Shown one piece after another: positions 44,203 through 53,680 of a DNA stretch of 64,000 nucleotides. The notes beneath the pieces were generated by a model. That model was not told where the DNA came from. It did not search any database and saw only the letters and a program-made list of their open reading frames with translations. Positions within the stretch are counted from its first letter, which is position 1, and each line of letters starts with the position of its first letter. Origin of the DNA: Stenomitos frigidus_A (lineage in GTDB: Bacteria > Cyanobacteriota > Cyanobacteriia > Leptolyngbyales > Leptolyngbyaceae); NCBI RefSeq assembly GCF_963877135.1, contig NZ_CAWNSW010000004.1:26551-90550 (forward strand). The letters run 5' to 3'. The translations under genes were made by a program, and so were the position numbers.

Positions 44203-45834
44203 ATGACACTAACCCCCACTTCAGATGAATCGCTTTACGAGTTGGCACTCGAAGCTGACCCGACGCTCCCAATCCTTCAGGTCAGCCCAGTCACGCTCAA
44301 AGCGGCGTTTAGTGGTCTGATTGAGCTGCTTATCGATCGCGAGTTGCCAGCCGTCGTTTGGGCAAAGCTGCCTAGAGGCGCGATTTGGCAAGCTGAACTG
44401 GAACGGTATAGTGCGTTAGAAGGCATTCCAAGAGCCATTTATGTCTTCAAAAATCATCGAGAGGAGAGTGCTGATGAATCCAGTCTTGTGAGCCGTACAC
44501 TTGTGGACACCACTACCACTGCTGAGCCAGAGGCACGTGCGGTGGAACAATCTAAGGCGACTCCCCCTGCATGGCTAGAAATTCTGCTGGCCCCTGAAAG
44601 CCATCTGCGGCGAGAGTATTTTTTGCTGGTGTGGACGGCTCACTTTAGAGGCTGCATTCTCGCGCACCGCCCACGCTCTGCACAACTAGCGAAAGCGGCT
44701 GAAAATAATGTTGTAGAGTCTCTTGCAGGGTTAACAGATGTATCGTTGGCAGGGGCGGCGATCGATGATGGTCAGGAGCGACGACAGCACTTGTTGATAC
44801 TCTCGTCGTTTGATGGGAGCTTAGTTGAACGACTCTTAAGTGGCTTGACGCAGGTGTTGATGACCAGCGCCACCTTGCCCAACACCGCAGCACCGACTGA
44901 CGCCATTGGCGACGAGACACGGCCGCGGCTGGCCTTGCCTGATGTCGTCGCACACTGGAATCAGCTAACCCGCACAATGCCGACTAGCGCGACTGACCCT
45001 GCCGTCTGGGGGCAGCTCTTGATGAAACAGATCCAGCGGCAAGAGGAGATGCTGCAACGGAATGCAATTTATCGACGGCAAGCGGAACTGGTAGAAATAC
45101 TGCAGCTTCAAAAAGAGGAGTTGCTCAACGCGCTGCGATCGAAAGCCGATTTTATCAATACGGTTGGACAAGAACTACGCACACCCTTAACCACCATCAA
45201 GACGGCACTCTCGTTGCTGAACTCGCCCAGCCTCAAACCACCTCAACGTCAGCGTTATCTGGATCTCATTGCCAAAGAGTGCGATCGTCAAAGCTCGCTG
45301 ATCACCAGCTTGTTGGATCTAGTGCAACTGGATCAGGCGGTGAGCCCAACAGCTCTGGAGACGATCCGGATGTCCGATATTGTGCCAGGGGTGGTGAGTA
45401 CCTATCAACCCCTGGCTGAAGAAAAGGGCGTGAAGCTGTCCCACAAGGTGCCGGAGGATTTACCTGAGATCGCCTGCATGGGTAACTGGCTGAAGCAGAT
45501 CGTGATCAACCTGCTGCACAACGGTATCAAATTTACCCCCACTGGGGGACAAGTATGGGTGCGCGCCAAGCAGCAAGGCAGCTATGTAAACCTGGAAGTG
45601 CGCGATACAGGTGTTGGTATGGCTCCTGGTGAATTGCCCAAGATTTTTGATCGCTTCTATCGCATTCGACAGGCTTCGCTAGATGATGCTAGCGGCGCTG
45701 GGTTGGGGTTGACGATCGTCCAGCAATTACTGCTTCATTGTGGTGGCTCGATATCAGTTAAAAGTAGACCTGGCGAAGGCTCTACCTTTACGGTGTTGCT
45801 GCCGATTCGTGCACAAGCGCCAACGTCGAGTTGA
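44203..45834 (+). CDS. DICT-domain sensor histidine kinase lacking the phospho-acceptor His
   Basis: 543 residues from ATG 44203 (GTG 44134 would add 23). The N-terminal ~200 residues resemble the DICT sensory domain found in cyanobacterial regulators (LYELALEADPTLPILQVSPVTL, REYFLLVWTAHFRGCILAHRP). A coiled linker (~265-310) precedes the dimerisation helix, where the H-box reads NTVGQELRTPLTTIK: Gln323 replaces His. The ATPase domain is complete: NLLHNGIKFTPTGG (N box), VRDTGVGM (G1), FDRFYR (F box), GAGLGLTIV (G2). Soluble, no transmembrane segment. No response regulator nearby. Confidence 0.85.
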   Translation: MTLTPTSDESLYELALEADPTLPILQVSPVTLKAAFSGLIELLIDRELPAVVWAKLPRGAIWQAELERYSALEGIPRAIYVFKNHREESADESSLVSRTLVDTTTTAEPEARAVEQSKATPPAWLEILLAPESHLRREYFLLVWTAHFRGCILAHRPRSAQLAKAAENNVVESLAGLTDVSLAGAAIDDGQERRQHLLILSSFDGSLVERLLSGLTQVLMTSATLPNTAAPTDAIGDETRPRLALPDVVAHWNQLTRTMPTSATDPAVWGQLLMKQIQRQEEMLQRNAIYRRQAELVEILQLQKEELLNALRSKADFINTVGQELRTPLTTIKTALSLLNSPSLKPPQRQRYLDLIAKECDRQSSLITSLLDLVQLDQAVSPTALETIRMSDIVPGVVSTYQPLAEEKGVKLSHKVPEDLPEIACMGNWLKQIVINLLHNGIKFTPTGGQVWVRAKQQGSYVNLEVRDTGVGMAPGELPKIFDRFYRIRQASLDDASGAGLGLTIVQQLLLHCGGSISVKSRPGEGSTFTVLLPIRAQAPTSS

Positions 45835-45900
45835 GTGGTTGCACGATGTGCTTAAAGCCCCAGTCAAGGCGTTAAACCGTCACTAACCGCGTTTGGAACC

Positions 45901-45936
45901 ATAAAAAGAGGGTTCAATTCATTGAATTGAACCCTC
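45901..45936 (-). terminator. Terminator of the Gfo/Idh dehydrogenase gene
   Basis: Nearly perfect palindrome at 45908-45936 (GAGGGTTCAATTCA arms), followed on the minus strand by TTTTT. It may also end transcripts of the convergent kinase gene. Confidence 0.85.
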
Positions 45937-46022
45937 TCAAGCGATTAAAAGTATGGCGTTAAAACCAGACTTTCAGACCCATAGGCATGGAAAATGACTG
46001 TGGGTGAGTGTCTGGCAAGGCC

Positions 46023-47126
46023 CTACGCAACAGCCTGAGCACACTCATTCAACCGTGCATCTTTTTGCTGCCAGACCTGACCATCGAGCGCCATTTGTTC
46101 GATCAGGCTAGCAAGCCGTAGTGCTTTGAGCGCTTGCTCACCGCCAACGGACGGCTGGTTGCCACCACGGACACATCCAACAAAATGTTCCAACTCGGCG
46201 TTGAGTGGTTCGATGTTGCTGGTGTAGACCTTCTCGATCAGTCCATCTTGTCGATAAAGCACCTGACCGTGATCGGTCATGCAGTTTGAAGTCGTACGCC
46301 GATGAATCAAAATCTCATTGTTGAGAAAATCGGCTTCAGTCAGCGAGTTTTTACAGTGAGCAGCAATGCGTCGAATCTTGCGATGCGTCACTTTGCTGGA
46401 CGTTAGCGTTGCCACGATGCCATTGGCAAAACCCAGCGTCGCGGTCACATAATCCAAAAAGCCAGAATCGGAGGCACGACTGCCGCTAGCAGTCAGCTTC
46501 ACAACGGGTGACGCTGCCAGTTCTAGCATCAAATCAATGTCATGAATCATCAAATCCAGCACTACAGACACATCGTTAGCGCGATCGGCATAAGGGCTCA
46601 TCCGATGTGCTTCTAGTGCCAGTAGTTCTTCAGCTTTGAGAATTTTATTCAGTTCTTGAAACGCCGGATTAAAGCGCTCAATGTGACCAACTTGAAGGAT
46701 GCATTGAGATTCGGCTGCTGCGTTCACCAACGATTCGGCTTCGGCAATGCTAGCCGCGATCGGCTTTTCAATTAACACATGGACACCTGCCTGGAGGCAA
46801 GTCATGCCAACCTGATGGTGCAGACGCGTTGGCACAGCCACGCAGACGGCATCAACATGTAACAAAAGATCGCGATAGTCTTCAAAAAAACGGACTCGAT
46901 ATTTACTAGCGGTATCAATGCCACGCTCGACGTTGACATCGGCTACGCCCACCAACTCAACATCCTTCAACATACTCAAGACGCGAGTATGATGTTGACC
47001 CATGTTGCCCACTCCGATGACGCCCACCCGAATCGGTTCGGGATGACTGCGTTGTAGCTGTGCGTTCGCAAGGTGTGCGTTCGCTGCTTGTACACCTGAA
47101 GAACCCGACGAAATGCTGTTTTGCAC
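46023..47126 (-). CDS. Gfo/Idh/MocA family NAD(P)-dependent dehydrogenase
   Basis: 367 residues. Rossmann fold VGVIGVGNMGQHHTRVL, VAVPTRLHH, VLIEKPIAAS (the EKP motif with the catalytic Lys) and VGHIERFNPAF; VVLDLMIHDIDLML holds the conserved His. Sequence is closest in style to UDP-N-acetylglucosamine 3-dehydrogenase-like enzymes involved in surface sugar synthesis, but the substrate is inferred. A ~30-residue low-complexity N-terminus precedes the fold. Confidence 0.85.
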   Translation of the reverse strand: MQNSISSGSSGVQAANAHLANAQLQRSHPEPIRVGVIGVGNMGQHHTRVLSMLKDVELVGVADVNVERGIDTASKYRVRFFEDYRDLLLHVDAVCVAVPTRLHHQVGMTCLQAGVHVLIEKPIAASIAEAESLVNAAAESQCILQVGHIERFNPAFQELNKILKAEELLALEAHRMSPYADRANDVSVVLDLMIHDIDLMLELAASPVVKLTASGSRASDSGFLDYVTATLGFANGIVATLTSSKVTHRKIRRIAAHCKNSLTEADFLNNEILIHRRTTSNCMTDHGQVLYRQDGLIEKVYTSNIEPLNAELEHFVGCVRGGNQPSVGGEQALKALRLASLIEQMALDGQVWQQKDARLNECAQAVA

Positions 47127-47410
47127 TTCTATTACTCTCCTCCACCACCGAGAAACTGACTAACTGACACATATAGAGCCACGCTAACCATCAAGATGGT
47201 AACATGGCATCTCTGTTTGTGAAGAATTTCAAAGCTATAACAAGGTTCCCCAACGCGACAGAAATTTTTGATAACACGCCAATCTAGCGATATTTTGTCT
47301 CCGATCTTTTTAAGATTTTGAACATCTCTTGATTATCGGCTGATGAATGCTAGAAATTAGGGAACTCTTGGGACATTACCCCCTGTTTCTTTTGATACTC
47401 GTAGGTTCTG

Positions 47411-48928
47411 ATGAAACGTTTTTCACCTCAGTTTAAGTATCATTCACTTCGGCGTTACAGCACAATTGGGGGCATGGGTTTGCTGCTCCTGGTTGGTGGC
47501 TTGGCGCTGAGACCAGCACTGAAGTCAAACGCTGACGTACCTCAAGTGTTGGCTGGTAGCGATCGCGAAAAAAGTCAAGCAAAAGCGGCTTTTAGGGTTG
47601 AGCAACGGCAGGAACAAAGCCGTCAAATTCGTCCTGAAAACTTTGCGCTCGATCGCTATCCTGTCACCAACAAGAACGAAAAATACTGGCGAAACCTGCT
47701 CTGGACAACGGCAGTTGTGCAGCCTCAGGAAGACTTTGTTGCCAGCACGATTGAGCAAATACTGTCGATGGCTCTGCGCCCAAAGCTATCGGATGCGCAA
47801 AAACGCACGATCGATATGGCGGTACGGGTTGGCACACAGCTTTACTTGAGCGATCCCAATCGTTACGTCAGCCTGGGAGAACGGTTTCAGCAAACCATCG
47901 ATCGCAGCCCTGATCCGGAATGGGTGGCAATGTCACTCTCTGGCCTGGCCAGAGGTGGCTTATCACCAGAGCAAATCCAGGCACTAGTAGGGCGGGTGAA
48001 AGCGCGGTTTCCCAACTGGTCTGCGAACGTTTCGTTGCAGACAACGCTACGCGAAATGGCAGAGTTAATCTCGCCTGGTACTGTGCCACCGCTGGGAGAC
48101 TTGCTCAATTGGACGATCGCGCCCAAACAGGTACAACTGTATGTGCTCTGCCAGCAAGATCGAGATGTGCTGTGTCAAACGGTGCTCAAAGATGGCAATG
48201 GTGCCTTTGTTCGCCAGCAAGACGGCCAGCTTTGGTCGGTGCCACTGCTGCTGCGATCGATCCACGGCCTGAGCTGGAATTTCATTCGTGGTGAAACGCC
48301 TCAGGGCATTTACCGCATGGAAGGTGTGGTGCCTCAGCCGGATGATGAGTTTTTCAGAGCGTATGGTCAATTTCCATTAGTCAAACTGTTTGTACCCTTT
48401 GAGCCGGGTGCCAAACAGTTTGTACCCGGAAAAGCGGGTGCCTTTAGAGGCACACTAGCAGACTATAGACGCTTGCTGCCACCCTCCTGGCGGAACTACT
48501 GGGCGATTCAGGAAAGCTTCTGGGCTGGCAAAAGTGGGCGATCGTACTTCCGTATTCACGGTACGGGCGAATCGCCTGACTTCTTTAGTGGCAAAGACAG
48601 AAATCCTGACATCTACAACTGGAATCCGACCATTGGCTGTCTGTCGGCTTTGGAGCTGTATAACGAACAAGGGCAACTGCTTCAGGCCGATATGCCTAAA
48701 CTGTTGAATGCTCTCCAAGCCATCGGTGGTCAGAGCTTTTCAGGCTATGTGGTTGTAATAGATTTGCCAGGAAAGGCCCGCACGCCGATCGCCCTCGACG
48801 CGATCGAAGCCGCTTTACGGGGTGGCAAGCTCACGCTCAGCACGACTCGCCAACGGCATACACTGCCGACTAAATCTGCCAAGGCTCTGGCAATGGCTAC
48901 CTCCCAGTCACTCAAGGCCGATCGCTAG
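47411..48928 (+). CDS. L,D-transpeptidase-like secreted protein
   Basis: 505 residues. N-terminal transmembrane or signal segment (~20-36). A helical region (~60-240) precedes a domain containing YFRIHGTGES (His383) and NWNPTIGCLSALELYN (Cys410), the His...S/T-x-GC pattern of L,D-transpeptidases (YkuD fold), which crosslink peptidoglycan. The usual SHGC box is TIGC. The gene stops at a TAG (48926-48928), but the same frame stays open for 51 further codons with a Pro/Ser/Thr-rich sequence. Confidence 0.68.
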   Translation: MKRFSPQFKYHSLRRYSTIGGMGLLLLVGGLALRPALKSNADVPQVLAGSDREKSQAKAAFRVEQRQEQSRQIRPENFALDRYPVTNKNEKYWRNLLWTTAVVQPQEDFVASTIEQILSMALRPKLSDAQKRTIDMAVRVGTQLYLSDPNRYVSLGERFQQTIDRSPDPEWVAMSLSGLARGGLSPEQIQALVGRVKARFPNWSANVSLQTTLREMAELISPGTVPPLGDLLNWTIAPKQVQLYVLCQQDRDVLCQTVLKDGNGAFVRQQDGQLWSVPLLLRSIHGLSWNFIRGETPQGIYRMEGVVPQPDDEFFRAYGQFPLVKLFVPFEPGAKQFVPGKAGAFRGTLADYRRLLPPSWRNYWAIQESFWAGKSGRSYFRIHGTGESPDFFSGKDRNPDIYNWNPTIGCLSALELYNEQGQLLQADMPKLLNALQAIGGQSFSGYVVVIDLPGKARTPIALDAIEAALRGGKLTLSTTRQRHTLPTKSAKALAMATSQSLKADR

Positions 48929-49363
48929 GCAACTGCTGCAACCATCCAAAAAGATGTACAGCCAACTGTGCCGTCGAGCCCCAATTCATTGTCGGTTAAC
49001 ACATCGGTGGCGAGTCCAAGCCCATCTGCCACACCTCAACCAGAGATTAACCCCTCAACGCGACCATTGCCGCTTGCTTATTGAGGGCCGTTTGCTCATT
49101 GAGTGAAGGGGGCATTTTTATGCTGTAGGGATGTTAACTGTAACCTCCCTACAGCCTGCCGACCACACGTTTGAGAGACAGCTACCGAATGCTTGGACGC
49201 ACTTTTATGGCACACAAGCGACTGCTCAAACAGCCTTTGCTTGTGAAGCTAGCTGGATACTCTCAAAGAGGCACCATCCCAAACGATATGCGTGTTCACT
49301 TTCGCCTCTTCTCTCTACGTCTTATAATCAGTTTTCTGGGTTTCTTGTACGAAGGTGGGCTGA
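48929..49363. other. Gap with in-frame continuation of the preceding gene and a hairpin
   Basis: Codons 48929-49081 continue the frame of the upstream gene after its TAG and encode a Pro/Ser/Thr-rich tail ending at TGA 49082-49084. GCTGTAGGGA (49122-49131) pairs with TCCCTACAGC (49146-49155). No separate gene is supported in the rest. Confidence 0.55.
49122..49155. terminator. Hairpin downstream of the transpeptidase-like gene
   Basis: Perfect 10-bp stem with a 14-base loop containing GTTAAC; no T-run on the plus side, so the terminator call is weak. Confidence 0.4.
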
Positions 49364-49849
49364 TTGGCAGTACTTGTAGCATCCCTTTGGGTCAGCGCTG
49401 ACGATTGGTGGGGGCTAACTTGGCGATTACTGTTAGCGTCTCTGATTGGTGGGGCGATCGGCTTGAACCGCCAGATGGCTGGCAAAACGGGTGGCTTGAG
49501 AACACACATGCTCGTGAGTTTGGGAGCCGCACTGTTTGTCGTGATTACCACGATCGGCGGCACGGCTCATCCCGATGCTGTTAGCCGTGCGGTTCAAGGT
49601 GTGGCAACAGGCGTTGGTTTTTTAGGCGCTGGCGAGATTGTGCATCAATCACGGGCAAAGCCGGGTAAACCAGCGGTGAAAGGCTTAACGTCCGCCGCCG
49701 CAATCTGGGCGACAGCGGCACTGGGAATGTCAGCCAGCGTTGGTTTCTGGCAACTTAGCTTGATTGGTACACTGCTGGTACTGCTCACGTTGAGTGGTGC
49801 AAAGTGGCTCGAAAAATTTGTACCTGTGACTCGTAATGAGGAAAATTGA
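49364..49849 (+). CDS. MgtC/SapB family membrane protein
   Basis: 161 residues with four to five hydrophobic helices. MgtC signature: LLLASLIGGAIGLNRQMAGKTGGLRTHMLVSLGAALF, then RAVQGVATGVGFLGAGEIV, GLTSAAAIWATAALGMSAS. It lacks the cytoplasmic C-terminal ACT-like domain of Salmonella MgtC. Members respond to low Mg2+ or modulate ATP synthase; the role here is unknown. TTG start with GAAGGTGGG upstream. Confidence 0.85.
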   Translation: MAVLVASLWVSADDWWGLTWRLLLASLIGGAIGLNRQMAGKTGGLRTHMLVSLGAALFVVITTIGGTAHPDAVSRAVQGVATGVGFLGAGEIVHQSRAKPGKPAVKGLTSAAAIWATAALGMSASVGFWQLSLIGTLLVLLTLSGAKWLEKFVPVTRNEEN

Positions 49850-49885
49850 TATCAATTTAAACGCGCTTCAGAACCATTAGCTATC

Positions 49886-49913
49886 GTAGGGGCGTTTCGC
49901 GAAACGCCCCTAC
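49886..49913. repeat. Perfect 28-bp palindrome
   Basis: GTAGGGGCGTTTCG and its exact reverse complement meet without a loop. Such GGGGCG...CGCCCC palindromes are dispersed in cyanobacterial genomes; here it lies between the MgtC-like gene and the glycosyltransferase pair. A related degenerate element may lie at 53795-53825. Confidence 0.85.
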
Positions 49914-50083
49914 CGAAGATCTGCCACGATCGCAATTTAATTTGGTATGAGCAGCAAGGAGTGCGTTCGGCTGGCAGCGGACCAATGATTTTAAGTGATG
50001 CCCTCAACGGCCTCCTTCCCCAACGACTAACAACTAACCATTAGCAACTAACAACGGCCCTCCTCTGCCTCTAAAATCTCTAC

Positions 50084-51781
50084 ATGCTTCGCAAACCCCT
50101 GCCCTGGAATAACCCAAGTCATTCATCGATCGTCGCACTGTGGATTGATCGGCTCTGGATGCTGGGGCTATTCGTGACAGCAGGGATTCTGCTTGGCCTA
50201 AATTTGGGCAACTTACCGCTGCGAGACTGGGATGAAGGCACAGTGGCACAGGTTGCGCGGGACATCTGGCGATCGCCACCCGGTTCATTGGTCTGGTTGC
50301 ATCCAACGCTAGCGGGTGAGCCGTATTTTAATAAACCACCCCTGATGCACTGGTTGATGGCGCTGACCTTTCGGTTCGGTGGCGTGAATGAATGGATGGC
50401 GCGGTTGCCTGGGGCCACGCTGACCGCGCTCTCAGTACCGCTGCTGTATGGCATTGGGCGGCACTTGTTCTCCCAGCGAACGCCTGCGATTTTTACAGCG
50501 CTGGTTTACTTAACACTACTGCCTGTCGTGAGGCATGGTCGTTTGGCAATGCTGGATGGAGCTGTGCTGTACTTCTTTCTGTTGTTAATCGTCTGTTTAT
50601 TACGGACACGGCGAGATTTGCGCTGGGGCTTGGGCGTTGGCATTGCCTTTGGACTACTCTGCTTGACGAAAGGCATCGTAGCGCTGTTGTTGGGCGCGAT
50701 CGCGATCGCCTTTATCCTTTGGGATACCCCTCGTTTGCTGACCTCTGGCTACGTTTGGGTTGGTGTGCTGTTGGGTAGTGCCCCTGTTGTCGCCTGGTAC
50801 TGGGCGCAGTGGTTGTACTACGGTCAGCCGTTTTTGACGATCGGCCTATTCAGCCAATCGCTCGATCGGGTAGTTGTTCCCGTCGAGGGAAACCGGGGCG
50901 AACCCTGGTACTATCTACTCGAAATTTTGAAATATAGCGCACCCTGGCTACTGTTCTTCCCGCAGGGCTTGAAGCTGGCATGGGAAAACCGGAATTTGAG
51001 TTGGGCAAAGCTCATTTTGGTGTGGGCATCAGGCTATCTTCTGGTTATTTCCTTTATGAGTACAAAATTGCCCTGGTATGTTCTGCCTGTTTATCCAGCC
51101 TTCGCGATCGCGGTCGGTGCCTATCTTTCTGACGTTTGGCAACCTTCCGATGTCCTGTGGCTCCATCAACCCAAGCGTCGCCGCTACCCGATCGCCTGGA
51201 TCGCGATCTTGAGCTTGCTTGCGATCGCGGGTTGGGTGAGCAGTTTCTATTTCAGCATTCTCAGTCCCCAGCCTCAACCGGGCTTACCCGTCATTTTGGG
51301 AGCGGTTGCACTGACGCTGACTGCCGCGATCGTCCTGCTCTGGCGAAGCGATTCGCAGTTTATGCTGGTCTTGTTCTGGGGCATGTATGTCTCACTGCTG
51401 CTCTTTGTAGCCTCGCCCTACTGGCTGTGGGAACTGGAAGAATCGTATCCAGTGAAGCCTGTTGCAGCGCTTGTTCGGCAAAATACCCCTCCCGATGCGA
51501 CGGTTTGGACACTCTATCCCTATGGCCGTCCCTCGCTTAACTTCTACAGCGATCGGCGCATGATCCAAAGCGCTGCCAATAGCAACCAGCTTCCCGCCGC
51601 GTTCCAGGACTACTGGCAACACGATCCCCATCCGTATCTACTGGTAGAACAAGCGACCCTGACGAAGTTGGCTTTGCCCTTTGTGAAGCCGTTGGGGACT
51701 GTCGAAAATTGGGTTTTACTCACGCGGCAAGCGGCTATCTTAGAGAGCGAAAACGCTCGTACCAATTTACCGCTAAAGTAA
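50084..51781 (+). CDS. GT39/ArnT-like membrane glycosyltransferase
   Basis: 565 residues with about 12 hydrophobic helices. The first periplasmic loop carries LPLRDWDEGTVAQVARDIW and FNKPPLMHWLMALTFRFGG, the Asp-Glu and K-PPL signature of PMT_2/ArnT enzymes. A soluble C-terminal part (~465-565) contains PPDATVWTLYPYGRPSLNFYSDRRMI. It probably transfers a sugar from a polyprenyl phosphate carrier to lipid A, protein or another glycan; acceptor unknown. Followed after 42 bases by a paralogue. Confidence 0.85.
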   Translation: MLRKPLPWNNPSHSSIVALWIDRLWMLGLFVTAGILLGLNLGNLPLRDWDEGTVAQVARDIWRSPPGSLVWLHPTLAGEPYFNKPPLMHWLMALTFRFGGVNEWMARLPGATLTALSVPLLYGIGRHLFSQRTPAIFTALVYLTLLPVVRHGRLAMLDGAVLYFFLLLIVCLLRTRRDLRWGLGVGIAFGLLCLTKGIVALLLGAIAIAFILWDTPRLLTSGYVWVGVLLGSAPVVAWYWAQWLYYGQPFLTIGLFSQSLDRVVVPVEGNRGEPWYYLLEILKYSAPWLLFFPQGLKLAWENRNLSWAKLILVWASGYLLVISFMSTKLPWYVLPVYPAFAIAVGAYLSDVWQPSDVLWLHQPKRRRYPIAWIAILSLLAIAGWVSSFYFSILSPQPQPGLPVILGAVALTLTAAIVLLWRSDSQFMLVLFWGMYVSLLLFVASPYWLWELEESYPVKPVAALVRQNTPPDATVWTLYPYGRPSLNFYSDRRMIQSAANSNQLPAAFQDYWQHDPHPYLLVEQATLTKLALPFVKPLGTVENWVLLTRQAAILESENARTNLPLK

Positions 51782-51823
51782 GGTCGGAACTAAAGCGAGA
51801 TACGGAACTGAAAGGTAAAGCGC

Positions 51824-53680
51824 ATGAGTTTGAACGTTGCTCGCGTTACTCAGCCGATGCAGCACTATTGGCAGAAGTATCCCATGCTTGCCTGGGCAGT
51901 ACCGCTACTCTGGCTGCTGGCGATCGCGGGTATCACGCTGTTCTGGCAGGTTGGCAGCATTGGGCTCATTGACGAAACTGAACCCCTTTTTGTCGAAGCC
52001 TCACGACAAATGGCGTTTACTGGCGACTGGATTACACCCGCTTTTGATGGTGAACCACGGTTTGATAAGCCGCCGTTAATTTATTGGTTGATGGTCTTTG
52101 CCTTTCAAGGCTTTGGCATCAATGAGTTTGCGGCTCGTCTGCCATCTGTACTCTCAGCCTTGGCGATCGTCCTCTTCTGTTTCTATACGCTGCAACGTTA
52201 CGGTGACGTAGGAGGGAAAAGAGAGGGGAGAGGGGAGAGGGGAGAGGAGCCAGAATTAACTCAAAACTTAGAACTCTCTCACTCAGCGGCGCAAAGCGCG
52301 ACTCAAAACGCTCTTCCCCACCTCACACCCTCACACCTTGCCGCCTGGCTTGGTGCAACGATGCTGCTTCTCAACCCCAATACCTTTTTTTGGGGACGTA
52401 CAGGCTACTCCGATATGCTGCTCACGGCGTGCCTTGGTAGTTCGCTGCTAGCGTTTTTTCTCGGCTATGCTCAGACCGATCGTCCGATTCAGCAGAAGCG
52501 CTGGTATTTTGCCTTCTATGTGCTGATGGCGTTGGCTGTGCTTACTAAGGGGCCGATCGGTATTCTATTGCCAGGTCTCATCATCGGCTGCTTTTTGCTG
52601 TATGTCGGCAATGGCAGAGAGGTGTTGAGGGAGGTGCGGCTGGTGAGGGGTGGACTGGTGGTGCTAGTCATCTCGTTGCCCTGGTATGTGCTGGTAACGC
52701 TAGCAAACGGCGAAGCCTTCATTGATTCCTTTTTTGGTTATCACAACATTGAGCGCTTCACGCAGGTTGTCAATCATCATGCGGGGCCGTGGTACTTTCA
52801 TCTGCTGATCATTCTGGTTGGCTTTTTGCCCTGGTCAGCCTTTTTGCCAGCCGCGATCGCCCATGTTAAGCCACTACAACGCCGCTATTGGCAGGCTCAG
52901 CCGCGCCTTCAGCAACTCGGTCTGTTTGCCTTTTTCTGGTTTGTGGTGATTTTAGGGTTCTTCACGATCGCCACGACCAAGTACTTTAGCTACACGTTAC
53001 CGTTGATGCCCGCTGCTGCCATTCTAGTAGCGCTGCTCTGGACGGATTACATCACACGACCGCAGCTTCGCAAGCAGCCTGGCTTCCGTATGAGCGGTGT
53101 CTTAAATACACTGTTGCTGCTGGTAGTGATGGCTGCGATCGTCTACTGTCCTACTTGGTTAGACGATGATCCCTGGATGCCCAACCTCGGGCTACGCATT
53201 CAAGCAGCAGGACTGCCTGTCATGGGTGGGGTAGTTTGGGGCCTGACGGTAATTGTCGCGATCGGGCTACTGCTATGGCGCAGTCGTTGGCTATGGCTGG
53301 CTAACCTACTCGGCTTTCTCGCGTTTTTAATCTTGGTCGCGCACCCGTTTGTGCTGATTGCCGATGCTGAGCGACAGTTACCTCTACGGCAGCTTGCCCA
53401 GGTGGCGTTGCAGACGAAACAGCCAACCGAAGATCTGTTGATGCTTGGGTTCAAAAAGCCGAGTCTGGTGTTTTATACTCGCCAGCACGTGACCTACTTG
53501 ACTCAGCCTGCTCAAGTCGCGAACTATCTTCAAGCTCAACCGACCGATCGCACTGGTGCACTGATCATTGCTGGAGCGAAACCGCTACGGGAATCGGGGC
53601 TACAACCCACTCAATACCAAGTCATCGGTAACGCTGGAGTCTATCGCCTGGTACGGGCGATACGAGGCAGATCTAGCTAA
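51824..53680 (+). CDS. GT39/ArnT-like membrane glycosyltransferase with repeat insert
   Basis: 618 residues. Same family as the gene before it: LIDETEPLFVEASRQM, FDKPPLIYWLMVFAFQGFG, and about 12 helices. Residues ~128-169, in the loop after the third helix (LQRYGDVGGKREGRGERGEE...LELSHSAAQSATQNALPHL), are encoded by GGGAGAG and ACTCAAA repeats and a copy of the AAQSATQ palindrome. The fold resumes at HLAAWLGATMLLLNPNTFFWGRTGYSDM. The two neighbours likely act in one glycan pathway. Confidence 0.85.
   Translation: MSLNVARVTQPMQHYWQKYPMLAWAVPLLWLLAIAGITLFWQVGSIGLIDETEPLFVEASRQMAFTGDWITPAFDGEPRFDKPPLIYWLMVFAFQGFGINEFAARLPSVLSALAIVLFCFYTLQRYGDVGGKREGRGERGEEPELTQNLELSHSAAQSATQNALPHLTPSHLAAWLGATMLLLNPNTFFWGRTGYSDMLLTACLGSSLLAFFLGYAQTDRPIQQKRWYFAFYVLMALAVLTKGPIGILLPGLIIGCFLLYVGNGREVLREVRLVRGGLVVLVISLPWYVLVTLANGEAFIDSFFGYHNIERFTQVVNHHAGPWYFHLLIILVGFLPWSAFLPAAIAHVKPLQRRYWQAQPRLQQLGLFAFFWFVVILGFFTIATTKYFSYTLPLMPAAAILVALLWTDYITRPQLRKQPGFRMSGVLNTLLLLVVMAAIVYCPTWLDDDPWMPNLGLRIQAAGLPVMGGVVWGLTVIVAIGLLLWRSRWLWLANLLGFLAFLILVAHPFVLIADAERQLPLRQLAQVALQTKQPTEDLLMLGFKKPSLVFYTRQHVTYLTQPAQVANYLQAQPTDRTGALIIAGAKPLRESGLQPTQYQVIGNAGVYRLVRAIRGRSS
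52207..52330. repeat. Compound repeat insert inside the second glycosyltransferase
   Basis: GGGAGAG units (~52215-52245), ACTCAAA-type sequence, and a palindrome copy (52284-52309) lying in frame within the coding region. Confidence 0.85.

Noticed and set aside
48822..49106. 94-codon frame overlapping the end of the transpeptidase-like gene
   Set aside because: Basic, low-complexity shadow frame; the continuation of the upstream gene in its own frame explains the region better.
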